The notes below the pieces were generated by a model. That model saw only the letters and a program-made list of their open reading frames with translations. It ran no database searches and was not told the origin of the DNA. The position numbers and the translations under genes were made by a program. This document shows, in pieces, positions 8,736-17,096 of a DNA stretch of 64,000 nt. The stretch covers positions 7,670 to 71,669 of the forward strand of contig DHHC01000021.1 in NCBI GenBank assembly GCA_002403095.1, read 5' to 3'. The stretch's first letter is position 1. Each line of letters begins with the position of its first letter. This DNA comes from Leptolinea sp. UBA4782 (GTDB lineage Bacteria > Chloroflexota > Anaerolineae > Anaerolineales > Anaerolineaceae).

Positions 8736-9638
8736 ATGCGGGTCTTTTTCGCTGATCATATAACGGTGCCTTTACCGGACAACCACCGCTTCCCTATGGC
8801 AAAGTATGCCATGCTGCATCATGCCCTTGTTGCCGAAGGTATATTACAGCCAGAGGAACTGGTTCCGCCTGAGCCAGCCACCCGGGCGCAGGTGACCGTG
8901 GCTCACACCCCGGAGTATTTCGATGCCTTTGTGGATGGCAGCCTGGCGCCCGAGGTCATCCGCGAAATCGGCATCCCCTGGAGCCCTGAATTTGTTCAGC
9001 GTACCCTGGCAAGCATGGGCGGATCTATCGCAGCCGCCAGGCAGGCCTTGAAAGACGGATTCTCCGGCAACCTGGCCGGGGGTACGCATCACGCTCTGGC
9101 AGACCGCGGAGGGGGATTTTGCGTTTTCAACGACATTGCCATTGTCAGCAAGCTGCTGCTGCAGGAAGGCGCTGCAGAGCGGATTGCTGTGGTTGACCTG
9201 GATGTCCACCAGGGGAATGGCACCGCCGCTATCCTGGCAGGCGAACCGCGCACGTTCCTGTTCAGTATGCACGGACAGAAGAATTTCCCATTCCGCAAAG
9301 TACCCTCCACCCTCGATATCGGCCTGCCGGACAATGCCTCGAATACAGTATTCCTTACTTCACAACAGACAGGGTTGGATGAAGTACGCGCTTTCTCCCC
9401 GGACCTGGTCATTTACCAGGCTGGTGTCGATCCGCTGGAAACCGACCGCCTGGGACGCCTGAACCTGACCATGGACGGCCTGGCAGAGCGCGACAGGATG
9501 GTACTGCAGTTGTGCCGGGATACCCGCATCCCTGTCGTCATGCTGATGGGCGGCGGTTACGCCAAACCGATCGAGGATACTGTCCTGGCGCATGTCCAAT
9601 CCTACAGGATAGCCCGCCAGGTGTTTTCCAGCCTGTAA
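8736..9638 (+). CDS. histone deacetylase-superfamily (AcuC-like) amidohydrolase
   Basis: 300 residues. All class-I HDAC-fold hallmarks are visible: GGTHHA (His dyad), GGGFCVFND, the zinc motif DLDVHQGNGT (Asp and His), a second Asp in QAGVDPLETDRLGRL, and the catalytic Tyr in MGGGY. Bacterial members deacetylate proteins such as acetyl-CoA synthetase, or small acetylated amines. It follows the T component by 19 bp, so it is probably co-transcribed with the ECF transporter. That could point to deacetylation of an acetylated vitamin precursor or polyamine, but this is speculative. Confidence 0.88.
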   Translation: MRVFFADHITVPLPDNHRFPMAKYAMLHHALVAEGILQPEELVPPEPATRAQVTVAHTPEYFDAFVDGSLAPEVIREIGIPWSPEFVQRTLASMGGSIAAARQALKDGFSGNLAGGTHHALADRGGGFCVFNDIAIVSKLLLQEGAAERIAVVDLDVHQGNGTAAILAGEPRTFLFSMHGQKNFPFRKVPSTLDIGLPDNASNTVFLTSQQTGLDEVRAFSPDLVIYQAGVDPLETDRLGRLNLTMDGLAERDRMVLQLCRDTRIPVVMLMGGGYAKPIEDTVLAHVQSYRIARQVFSSL

Positions 9639-9711
9639 GCTCAGCTACACTACATTCCTTGCCGGTTACGGTATAATCCCGGCAGGGGAAAATCATCCCG
9701 AGGGAATATCT

Positions 9712-10416
9712 ATGCAGCTTTATTTTGTACGGCACGGCCAATCAGAAAACAACCTGTTATGGGAAATACACGGGTATGAACTGGGACGCAGCGATGACCC
9801 GGATCTGACCGAACGCGGCCAATTACAGGCACAGGCAGTCGCTGGCCTGATTGCATCCGGTCACCCGCAATATCCATGCCTGGGAAATCCAGGCGGATTC
9901 GGCATTACGCATGTGTACAGCAGCCTGATGGTGCGGGCTGCTGCCACCGGGCACGCCATCGCAGACCGTCTTGACCTGCCACTGACCGCCTGGCCAGAGG
10001 TGCATGAGACTGGCGGGATTTACCATGACATTGAAGACCAGCAGGTCGGGCAGCCCGGCAAAACCCGCTCTTATTTACAGGAACGCTTCCCGCGATTGGT
10101 CTTGCCCAATTGGGTGGATGAAAACGGCTGGTGGAACCGCCCCTTCGAAGAGCGGCCGGAGCGCATCCTGCGCGCCAGGAAGGTTGTGGAACAGCTATAC
10201 GAAAGACACGGGGGTACAGACGATAAAGTTGTGATGGTCAGCCATGGCGGTTTCTACAATTACCTGCTGGCTGCTCTGATGGACCTGCCAGCCCGCAACC
10301 CGGTCTGGTACCTGCTGAACAACACAGCAATCAGCCGGATCGATTTCAACAGAGATGAGGTACTGGTGGTTTACCAGAACCGCATCGACCACCTCGGACC
10401 GGATCTGCTAGAGTAA
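9712..10416 (+). CDS. histidine phosphatase family protein
   Basis: 234 residues. The phosphohistidine motif VRHGQSENN is at the N-terminus, and the second catalytic His lies in VMVSHGGFYNYLL. A long insert (about 55-150) carries the acidic and aromatic residues that shape substrate choice. Substrate unknown: phosphoglycerate mutase-like, sugar phosphatase or CobC-like are all possible. A TATAAT hexamer at 9672-9677 and a GAGGGAAT ribosome site precede the ATG, so it may have its own promoter as well as read-through from the deacetylase gene. Confidence 0.85.
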   Translation: MQLYFVRHGQSENNLLWEIHGYELGRSDDPDLTERGQLQAQAVAGLIASGHPQYPCLGNPGGFGITHVYSSLMVRAAATGHAIADRLDLPLTAWPEVHETGGIYHDIEDQQVGQPGKTRSYLQERFPRLVLPNWVDENGWWNRPFEERPERILRARKVVEQLYERHGGTDDKVVMVSHGGFYNYLLAALMDLPARNPVWYLLNNTAISRIDFNRDEVLVVYQNRIDHLGPDLLE

Positions 10417-10460
10417 GAACGAAGATAAGCCAGGGCAAAACCCCTCTGGCGTGCATTAAT

Positions 10461-10585
10461 TGTCATTCTGAACGAAGTGAAGAATCTCGCCCTGAAAGTC
10501 CAAAACAAGAACCTTCGGCCGCAATCGCCCTCAGGAAGACGACGTAGACTGATCTGTCATCCTGACAAATCGAAGAGAATTGCTC
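10461..10585. repeat. dispersed intergenic repeat (TGTCATTCTGA...CTCAGGATGACA type), degenerate copy
   Basis: The left part reads TGTCATTCTGAACGAAGTG, then AAGAATCTCGCC, then ACCTTCGGCCGCAATCGCCCTCAGGA. A second fragment, TGTCATCCTGA, starts at 10555. The same words recur at 19780-20035. It sits between convergent genes. Confidence 0.75.
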
Positions 10586-10599
10586 TTAAAAGCATAAGA

Positions 10600-10628
10600 A
10601 AAACCCGGCTCCTTGTGATCCGGGTTTT
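10600..10628. terminator. bidirectional intrinsic terminator
   Basis: A perfect 9-bp stem (AAAACCCGG 10600-10608, CCGGGTTTT 10620-10628) with A- and T-runs on its two sides. It sits between the convergent genes ending at 10416 and 10635 and can serve both. Confidence 0.75.
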
Positions 10629-10634
10629 GGTTCC

Positions 10635-11408
10635 CTAGAACGAAAAATGCCTGACCTGCTTCAACGCGGCAGCTGTCTGCCTGGCAGCATCATCCAGGTA
10701 TTTTTCTCCACGCGCAGGGTCAGCTGTGTGGGGATTGCCCAGTACCCCCTCCGAGGCAATATCATCCGTCAGCCAGGCAAAATTTAAAGCGCCCATGAAC
10801 GGCGGGGTTTCCTGTGCCAGCAGCCTCTCCGGAATGCCGTGCGGAGCCTGATCCATGTGCACCAGGTCCGGTGTACAACTTAGCAGGACCGAGGTCTCCA
10901 CATCCCCGGCGTGGATGCCGAAGACTTTCTCGCTCTCGCTTAATCCTTCCTCCGGCACCGCAACCCGCAGGAAGAGGTGTAAAGCGAACACCATCAGCCC
11001 GGTCTTCTCGCGGATGTCGCGGATGGCAAAGTCGATCACTTCGGTATTGCCGCCGTGACCGTTGAGGATGACAAAGCGCTTGAACCCGCTGCGGGCAACG
11101 CTCTCTCCGATCTCCATTAGCACATGCAGCAGGGTTTCTGCGGTCAGGGTAACGGTGCCGGCAAAGTGGATGTGCTCATTGCTCTTACCGTATGCCTGGT
11201 GCGGGAGGGTATAGATGCCCGGCTCATCGCCCAACAAGCTCAGGCTGCGCTGCAGCACTTCCTGGGTGATGATGCTGTCGGTGTAAACCGGCAGGTGTGG
11301 GCCGTGCTGCTCAATGGAGGCAACCGGTAAAACCACAACCGCATGTTCTTTATCCGGCAGGGTTGCAATCTGGCGGCTGGTCAGGTGGGGTAAAAAGTGT
11401 GCATCCAT
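10635..11408 (-). CDS. creatininase-family metallohydrolase
   Basis: 257 residues from the ATG at 11408. An ATG 36 bp further upstream is also possible but lies inside the PPK2 gene. Metal ligands of the family are visible: Glu and His in SIEQHGPHL, Asp in VYTDSII, His in NGHGGN, and Glu in HAGDVETS. Family members hydrolyse creatinine-type amides or act in cofactor maturation (mycofactocin MftE, FAPy deformylase), and the substrate here is unknown. The chosen start is 4 bp after the PPK2 stop, so the pair is probably one transcript. Confidence 0.85.
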   Translation of the reverse strand: MDAHFLPHLTSRQIATLPDKEHAVVVLPVASIEQHGPHLPVYTDSIITQEVLQRSLSLLGDEPGIYTLPHQAYGKSNEHIHFAGTVTLTAETLLHVLMEIGESVARSGFKRFVILNGHGGNTEVIDFAIRDIREKTGLMVFALHLFLRVAVPEEGLSESEKVFGIHAGDVETSVLLSCTPDLVHMDQAPHGIPERLLAQETPPFMGALNFAWLTDDIASEGVLGNPHTADPARGEKYLDDAARQTAAALKQVRHFSF

Positions 11409-11412
11409 GTGC

Positions 11413-12225
11413 TTACCCGACCAACTCTGTGCGGTATTTTTCAATATCCTCAGCCGGTTGAGGATATTTCATTTTCAGTTTTTCCAGGGTGGCAACCATG
11501 ATGCGTGATATCGCCAGGTTGCGGTACCATTTCTTATCCGATGGGATCACATACCAGGGCGCCCACTGGCGGCTGGTCTTCTCCAGCACAGCTTCGTAGG
11601 CTTTCTGGTATTCATCCCACTGCGCCCGCGTGTCCAGGTCACCCGGGTTGAACTTCCAGCGTTTGGCAGGGTCGTCCACCCTCTCCAGCAGGCGTTCACG
11701 CTGTTCATCTTTGTTGACGTGCAGGAAGAATTTCAAGATAGTAGTGCCTTCATCCGCCAGCATGCGCTCGAAAGCGTTGATGTGGTCGAAACGTTTTTTC
11801 CAGACATTATCGGGAACCAGCTTGAGCACCCTGACAGCCAGCACATCTTCATACTGGCTGCGGTTGAAGATGACAATCTCGCCTTTCGCGGGGGTGTACT
11901 TGTGGATCCTCCACAGGTAATCATGGGAGAGTTCTTCGGGGGTGGGCACCTTGAAAGAGGCTACTTTTACCCCCTGCGGGTTGACCCCGTCAAATACATG
12001 CCGGATGACTCCGTCCTTGCCGGCTGCATCCATGCCCTGCAGGATGATGAGCAGTTTATGCTTGCCTTCTGCGTACAGCAGTTCTTGCAGCGACTCCAGC
12101 TTAGCATTCAGCTTTTCGATTTCCGGAGCGGCATCCGCCTTTTTGCCCTCAAAATCAGGCGTGCTGTCTGTTTTCCATTCATTTAGATCGACTTTCTTCC
12201 CGGGTTCGACATAAAATTGTTTCAC
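11413..12225 (-). CDS. ppk2: polyphosphate kinase 2 (PPK2) family protein
   Basis: 270 residues. The core has Walker A GMDAAGKDG (about residue 64), the family's FDGVNPQGVKV and the second conserved segment FNRSQYEDVL, with a lid region around EQRERLLERVDDPAKRWKF. PPK2 transfers phosphate between polyphosphate and nucleotides. The length and single domain suggest class I or III, which phosphorylate NDP or NMP, but the class cannot be fixed by eye. The start is GTG with an AGGAGGTGAACA ribosome site. Confidence 0.92.
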   Translation of the reverse strand: MKQFYVEPGKKVDLNEWKTDSTPDFEGKKADAAPEIEKLNAKLESLQELLYAEGKHKLLIILQGMDAAGKDGVIRHVFDGVNPQGVKVASFKVPTPEELSHDYLWRIHKYTPAKGEIVIFNRSQYEDVLAVRVLKLVPDNVWKKRFDHINAFERMLADEGTTILKFFLHVNKDEQRERLLERVDDPAKRWKFNPGDLDTRAQWDEYQKAYEAVLEKTSRQWAPWYVIPSDKKWYRNLAISRIMVATLEKLKMKYPQPAEDIEKYRTELVG

Positions 12226-12354
12226 TGTTCACCTCCTGAGCAGAGCTCCCTGGATTATTAGTAATCTCTCACGCACTTTTCCTATTTTACAATGGAATGG
12301 CACCGTGAATTCAAATATAATAGGATAAATGTATTAAGGGGACGGAGGTTAACA

Positions 12355-12714
12355 ATGTACATGTGCATGTTCGTTTTAAATGATCCAGACCGGCTGGATG
12401 AAATTCTCGAAGCCTGGAACGCAGCCGGCATCAGCGGCGCAACCATTTTGGAAAGCACCGGCAGTTACCGTTACCGCGCCAATTTGAGCAAGCTGCATAT
12501 GCGCTTCTTGCCTGAAGCACACCAATTGATGTCTGACCAGTTCAACTATACCCTTTTTGTGCTGGTGAGGGAAAGAGCCCAGGTGGATGCCTGCCTGCAG
12601 GTTATCGAACAGGTCATCGGTGACCTGAACAATCCAGACACTGGCGTTTTCGCTGCCTGGCCGCTGGAAGTGATCGAGGGAGTGTCTTCAGGTGCTGTAA
12701 AGGAAGGCTCCTGA
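12355..12714 (+). CDS. PII-like small regulatory protein
   Basis: 119 residues from ATG 12355, preceded by GGACGGAGG. An in-frame ATG at 12292 is rejected because it has no ribosome site. The pattern fits the PII/CutA-like ferredoxin fold: an opening beta strand (MCMFVLNDPDRLDEILEAW), then AGISGATILEST, a variable loop, then FNYTLFVLVRERAQVDACLQVIEQVIGDL and a closing Pro-Leu-Glu strand. The stop overlaps the start of the downstream antiporter (TGATG). Translational coupling suggests that it regulates the antiporter in response to a small ligand, as PII-like proteins do for several carriers. The ligand is unknown. Confidence 0.65.
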   Translation: MYMCMFVLNDPDRLDEILEAWNAAGISGATILESTGSYRYRANLSKLHMRFLPEAHQLMSDQFNYTLFVLVRERAQVDACLQVIEQVIGDLNNPDTGVFAAWPLEVIEGVSSGAVKEGS

Positions 12715-13703
12715 TGGTCTGGATTGAATTTGTTGTTTCTGCATTACTCATTGTCTATGTCGCCATTAAACTGGCGGAATACGGGGATGCCCTCGCAGCC
12801 CGTACCGGGTTGGGTGGACTTTTTGTGGGCACCCTGTTGATAGCAGGAACAACATCCCTGCCCGAAGTGCTGACCTCCATCAGCTCGTTGCAGCTGGGTG
12901 AACCCAACCTGGCAGCTGGCAACCTGTTTGGAAGTAACATGTTCAATATGTTCCTGCTGGCAGTGGTTGACATGGTGAACCACAGGAAGCGCATCCTGCG
13001 CGGAGCAGCAATGAAGCATACCCTGACGGGCAGCCTGACCATGCTGCTTGTCGCGTTCGCCGTATTTTTCATCCTGGCAGATATTGACCTGAGTCTGGGC
13101 TGGATAGGGGCTGACAGCATTGTAATCATGCTGCTGTATATTGTGGCTGTCTGGCTGATCTACCGGCAAAGCCCCCAGCCGGGTCACGGCCACGCAGCAC
13201 CACCCATTCCTGACTCGGTACCCAAACTTGGTGTTGCCATTTTTGGGTTTGCCCTGGCTGCAGCCGGCTTGATCTTTATTACACCCTGGATGGTACGTAC
13301 CAGCAATGATATTGCCACAATCACCGGGCTGGGAACAACATTCATCGGGACAACCCTGGTTGCCCTGGTCACTTCTTTGCCGGAACTGGTCACCACCATC
13401 ACTGCCATCCGCCTGGGAGCAGCCGATATGGCAGTGGGCAACCTGTTCGGCAGCAACATGTTCAACATGTTTGCCCTCGGGCTGACGGATGTATTCTTCA
13501 CCCAGGGACGTTTCTTATCCGTTGTGGACCCGGCATTCCTGGTCATTGCCAGCCTGGGATTGATCATGACCGGAATGGCATTGATCGGAAACCTCGCCCG
13601 CCTTGAGCGTAGAGTGTTGTTCATTGAACTGGACGCCCTTGCACTGTTACTGGTGTATTTTGGCGGTATCTGGCTACTGTATACCAGGGGCATTGCCCCC
13701 TGA
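12714..13703 (+). CDS. calcium/sodium antiporter family (CaCA, YrbG-like) membrane protein
   Basis: 329 residues with about ten hydrophobic helices. It has the internal duplication typical of the family: GTTSLPEVLTSI and GNLFGSNMFNMF in the first half, then VTSLPELVTTITAIR and GNLFGSNMFNMF in the second. These alpha-repeats carry the acidic and Asn residues that bind the exchanged cations. A hydrophilic loop with GHGHAAPP sits between the halves. It is coupled to the PII-like gene by a one-base overlap. Confidence 0.9.
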   Translation: MVWIEFVVSALLIVYVAIKLAEYGDALAARTGLGGLFVGTLLIAGTTSLPEVLTSISSLQLGEPNLAAGNLFGSNMFNMFLLAVVDMVNHRKRILRGAAMKHTLTGSLTMLLVAFAVFFILADIDLSLGWIGADSIVIMLLYIVAVWLIYRQSPQPGHGHAAPPIPDSVPKLGVAIFGFALAAAGLIFITPWMVRTSNDIATITGLGTTFIGTTLVALVTSLPELVTTITAIRLGAADMAVGNLFGSNMFNMFALGLTDVFFTQGRFLSVVDPAFLVIASLGLIMTGMALIGNLARLERRVLFIELDALALLLVYFGGIWLLYTRGIAP

Positions 13704-13734
13704 GCCTGGCTGAGGGGATTGAAAAGAGTAGACT

Positions 13735-14220
13735 ATGCGCAAGTTAATCGGGTTGCTGGCAGCCGCTGTCATCCTCCTCTCCATGGCATGTTCATGGTTC
13801 CAGGTTGAGCCCACGCCCGTCCAGCCGACCGCGACCATAACACCTGCACCTACTGCAACCATCCTGCCAACTCCCGGATTGCAGATGCAAGCCAGCACGG
13901 TCACAATTGCTCCCGGCGAGCAGTTATCAATCACCGTGACCGTGGTCAACGTGCTCGATGCAACCTGCACCAGCCTGTACTATAAAGACGGATCCATGAC
14001 GGCATACGCCTGGCTGGGGGAAAGTGATTCGCAGTTACTCGAGCTCGCTTCAGAGATCAAGCCTTCCGGCAACCTTACCTTTACCTTAACCGGCAAGTCT
14101 CCCGGTACAGCAGAAATCAAGGCAGCCTGTGCGGGTAATGTCCGTTTCCAGCATGGAAAAGAAACTATCCTGGACCAGTGGTACGGGGTGAGCGAACCGG
14201 TTTTCATCACCATCCGGTAA
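13735..14220 (+). CDS. lipoprotein of unknown function
   Basis: 161 residues. Signal peptide with lipobox LLSMAC (Cys about residue 19), a Thr/Pro-rich linker to about residue 45, then a beta-rich domain (SITVTVVNVLDATC ... FTLTGKSPGTAEIKAAC) resembling an Ig-like or BIG fold. It is probably anchored to the outer face of the membrane. No family is named with confidence. It lies 31 bp after the antiporter gene and ends just before a shared terminator. Confidence 0.75.
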   Translation: MRKLIGLLAAAVILLSMACSWFQVEPTPVQPTATITPAPTATILPTPGLQMQASTVTIAPGEQLSITVTVVNVLDATCTSLYYKDGSMTAYAWLGESDSQLLELASEIKPSGNLTFTLTGKSPGTAEIKAACAGNVRFQHGKETILDQWYGVSEPVFITIR

Positions 14221-14240
14221 GCAAGTAAATACACACAAAC

Positions 14241-14271
14241 GGGCAGCCATTTGTGAGAGAGAATGGCTGCC
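14241..14271. terminator. hairpin between convergent genes
   Basis: The stem GGCAGCCAT (14242-14250) pairs with ATGGCTGCC (14263-14271), with a T-rich stretch after it on the plus strand. It closes the antiporter-lipoprotein unit and faces the end of the 14300 gene. Confidence 0.65.
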
Positions 14272-14299
14272 TGTCTTTTAATAATACCAACCTGGCAGG

Positions 14300-15700
14300 C
14301 TAATTTACCGTTGGGCTGGGCGTTGGTGTATTTGTCGGTGTATCTGTCACTGTGGGTGTGGCAGTATCAGTTGGAGTAGGCGTTACAGTCGGGGTATCAG
14401 TAGCCGTACTGGTGGGTGTGACGGTTGGGGTGGGTGTGGCAGTGCTGGTGACAGTTGGTGTCCGGGTGGGAGGGATGTTATAGATCCTCGGCGCAAGCCA
14501 TAACGCCTGGGCAGCGTTGGGGCTGCCGTTGTCCTTCACCGAAAGGATGAAACGGATGCTTTTTCCAACCAGCCCATCCAGGTTCACGGTAGCCTTATGG
14601 ATGACTCCATCGCTGGTTTCCTTCCAGGTCCCCAGGTTGACCAGCGTGCCGTCATCTTTTTTATAATCCAGCTTGTAGGTAATATTGCAGGCATTGAACC
14701 CGTAGGCACACCCGACCCAGGCGCTGAACATGTCACCCTTCTGTACCATGTACTTCGGGTAAACAGCTTCCACAAAGCCCTGGTTTGGGTGCATCCACAA
14801 AGTACGTTCATCATCCACCCGGCCGCCTTCAAATTTGGGCGCCTTCAGCACAAGCCCCCAGGCATACTGGTAGCTGCTGTTTGCACAGGGCAGGGTCACC
14901 TTATCAACTCCCTCGCCGCTCTTCCAGGTTGCGGTGCACATTGAGGCAACAAAATCCAGGGGATAAATAGCGGAGGGTACCGGGTCACTGGCTGGAGCAT
15001 TTACCTTAATGGACGCCTTGAATGGATCTTTAGCGCCAGCGCCGGTGCCAAACATCTTCCCGCCGGCATTGCGCAGCATCCAATCACCGCTGAATGTACC
15101 CGGGCTGGCCGGAGCACGCAGGCTAATGGACAGGTCGATGCTCTGCCCCGGGGTAATGTTGGAGGTGAAGTTGTATACGCTCTGTCCCTCCATCCGGCTG
15201 CCGTTCACAAAGACCAGCGCGTACCCGGTTGTCCAGGTGCACGTTCCGGTGTTCTTTATGCGCCAACTCTTGGAGAAGAAATCACCCGGGAGAAATGTAC
15301 TTCCATCCGGGATGGTGGTGCTGACCAGGGCAGCGCTGTCACAGGCGGTGCCTGAGGTTGGGGAGGCGGTTTTCCCGGGGGTTAAAGAACTGAATGGGGT
15401 TACGGATTTGAACGGGGTCAGGCTTGGGAATGGCGTCCGGGTGACCGCCTGGGTGCGCCCGGTTGTCGGGGTCATTGTCCCTATATTGATGCCTCCAGGT
15501 GTATCTGTTGCGATCAACCCCCAATCCGGGGTATTCTGCTGGCCTCCACCGGCATCACGGGTTAATTGTGCAGAAACCCCTTCGGCAACAGCAGTTTTCT
15601 CAGCTGAATCAACATCAACGGTCCCGGAAGGGAAAGCGCATCCTGATAGGAGAATGACCACAGCGATCCAGAGGATTGCCTGGTTGACTTTTTTAATCAT
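14300..15700 (-). CDS. NBR1-type Ig domain lipoprotein with Thr/Pro-rich tail
   Basis: 466 residues from ATG 15700. A GTG 24 bp upstream is less likely. Lipobox LLSGC, a Thr/Pro linker, then an NBR1-like Ig domain (about 125-230: IPDGSTFLPGDFFSKSWRIKNTGTCTW), a second beta domain (about 245-410), and a C-terminal run of Thr-Pro-Thr repeats of about 50 residues that may span the cell-surface layer. It is clearly paralogous to the next gene. A cell-surface binding role is possible, but no function is known. Confidence 0.82.
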   Translation of the reverse strand: MIKKVNQAILWIAVVILLSGCAFPSGTVDVDSAEKTAVAEGVSAQLTRDAGGGQQNTPDWGLIATDTPGGINIGTMTPTTGRTQAVTRTPFPSLTPFKSVTPFSSLTPGKTASPTSGTACDSAALVSTTIPDGSTFLPGDFFSKSWRIKNTGTCTWTTGYALVFVNGSRMEGQSVYNFTSNITPGQSIDLSISLRAPASPGTFSGDWMLRNAGGKMFGTGAGAKDPFKASIKVNAPASDPVPSAIYPLDFVASMCTATWKSGEGVDKVTLPCANSSYQYAWGLVLKAPKFEGGRVDDERTLWMHPNQGFVEAVYPKYMVQKGDMFSAWVGCAYGFNACNITYKLDYKKDDGTLVNLGTWKETSDGVIHKATVNLDGLVGKSIRFILSVKDNGSPNAAQALWLAPRIYNIPPTRTPTVTSTATPTPTVTPTSTATDTPTVTPTPTDTATPTVTDTPTNTPTPSPTVN

Positions 15701-15791
15701 TTTGGTACCTGTTTTTCTTTCCACGCTATTATTGCGGTTAAGCGTTGATCTCCTTCATTTCGGTAGAGGTTGGTTTTTACGGCCCGAGGAT

Positions 15792-16937
15792 TCACCTATC
15801 GATAACAGGCGCTGTCCAGAACGCACGGTCGTCACTGGACGACCCGTTGTTTTGGACGGTGAAGATGAATTCCACCGATTTCCCGGCCAGGGATGAAAGG
15901 TCAATATCAATGTTGGTGTAGCTGCCATCAGACACTTCGCTCCAGCCGCCGAGCGCAGTAACTGCGCCGCCGTCTGCAACATAAGCAAGCTGGAAGAGGA
16001 CATTGCAGCTGGGGCTTTTATCCAGGCACCCGATCAGGGCTTTCAGCCGGTCACCGGACTGGATGGAGATGGCAGGGAAGCGTCCGCTGATGTATCCGCC
16101 GCTCCCGTTGGATGGGATTGCCACAATGGTCGGCTCATCTTCCTGGTAACCGCCTTCCAGTTTGGGGGTTGTCTGCAGGGTAACTGAACCATTGGTAAAG
16201 TCATTCCCGCTGCCAGGGCACGGCAGTGCACCGGTTGAGCTGCTCCAGCGGGCGACACACATATTGTGGGCAAAGTCGAGTGGTTTAGCGGGGTCAAGGG
16301 TGGCCAGGGCAGTGACCTGGATTTTGACCCAAAAATAAGCCTTAGCAGATGAACCCAGGCCAAATGAGGTACCAGAAGCGTTTTTAAGCAGCCAGTTGGA
16401 GGTGTAGCTGCCGGTTGCACTTGGAGCGGTCATCCCTACAGAGACATCCACCGTTCCACCAGGGGCAACTGTGGTGTTGATCTTTACTGATGCGGGTGCG
16501 CCCATGGAGCTGCCCTCCACGAAGACGATAGTGTACTCCGGCGTCCAGGTGCAGGTGCCAATGTTCTTCAAGCGCCAGGTTTTGGTGAATGCCTGCCCGG
16601 GCAGCAGCAGCGAGTCGTCCGGAATACTGACATCTTCCACCAGGCTGGCCCAGTCACAGGGAGTTGGTACAGGTGTGGAGGTTGCTGGCGTCATCTGCGG
16701 AGCAACGGTGTTTGTGGGTACAGCGGTTGCCTGCCCGGTGGGTAATCCCTGCCCGGGTTGGGCAGTAAGGGTGGCAACCATGGTTTCAAACGCCCCTTGC
16801 GTCTGGCGCACCTGGACTGTTTGGGCAACCGAGGTCTGTACCGAGTCAGAATTAACTGAGCCTGGTTTGGCGGGCATGTAGCAGGCTGAAAGTGCAAGCA
16901 CGGTGATAAGCATAAACAGGGTAAATATCTTTTTCAT
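15792..16937 (-). CDS. NBR1-type Ig domain lipoprotein (paralogue)
   Basis: 381 residues from the ATG at 16937. Lipobox ALSAC, a low-complexity linker, an NBR1-like Ig domain (about 95-205: IPDDSLLLPGQAFTKTWRLKNIGTCTW) and a C-terminal beta domain (about 215-380) matching that of the downstream gene, but without the Thr-Pro tail. The shared sequence points to tandem duplication. Extracellular, function unknown. Confidence 0.82.
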   Translation of the reverse strand: MKKIFTLFMLITVLALSACYMPAKPGSVNSDSVQTSVAQTVQVRQTQGAFETMVATLTAQPGQGLPTGQATAVPTNTVAPQMTPATSTPVPTPCDWASLVEDVSIPDDSLLLPGQAFTKTWRLKNIGTCTWTPEYTIVFVEGSSMGAPASVKINTTVAPGGTVDVSVGMTAPSATGSYTSNWLLKNASGTSFGLGSSAKAYFWVKIQVTALATLDPAKPLDFAHNMCVARWSSSTGALPCPGSGNDFTNGSVTLQTTPKLEGGYQEDEPTIVAIPSNGSGGYISGRFPAISIQSGDRLKALIGCLDKSPSCNVLFQLAYVADGGAVTALGGWSEVSDGSYTNIDIDLSSLAGKSVEFIFTVQNNGSSSDDRAFWTAPVIDR

Positions 16938-16998
16938 GGTTTTCTCTCTACCCTCCTGACGAACAAATCCTTCATTTTGTTCCATACATTTAAATAAT

Positions 16999-17030
16999 AA
17001 CAGAGACTGGGATATTTTTCAGTCTCTGTT
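16999..17030 (-). terminator. intrinsic terminator after the ferritin-like gene
   Basis: AACAGAGACT (16999-17008) pairs with AGTCTCTGTT (17021-17030). On the minus strand the stem is followed by ATTATTT. Confidence 0.55.
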
Positions 17031-17096
17031 TTGGTCTCTGTTTACCGGTAAAGGGATTTTACAGGTTGTTTTCGGTTCAATACAAGTAAGTTTTCC

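Noticed and set aside
15009..15896. 295-codon plus-strand frame
   Set aside because: It crosses two NBR1-lipoprotein genes and the gap between them in antisense, without a start site or motif.
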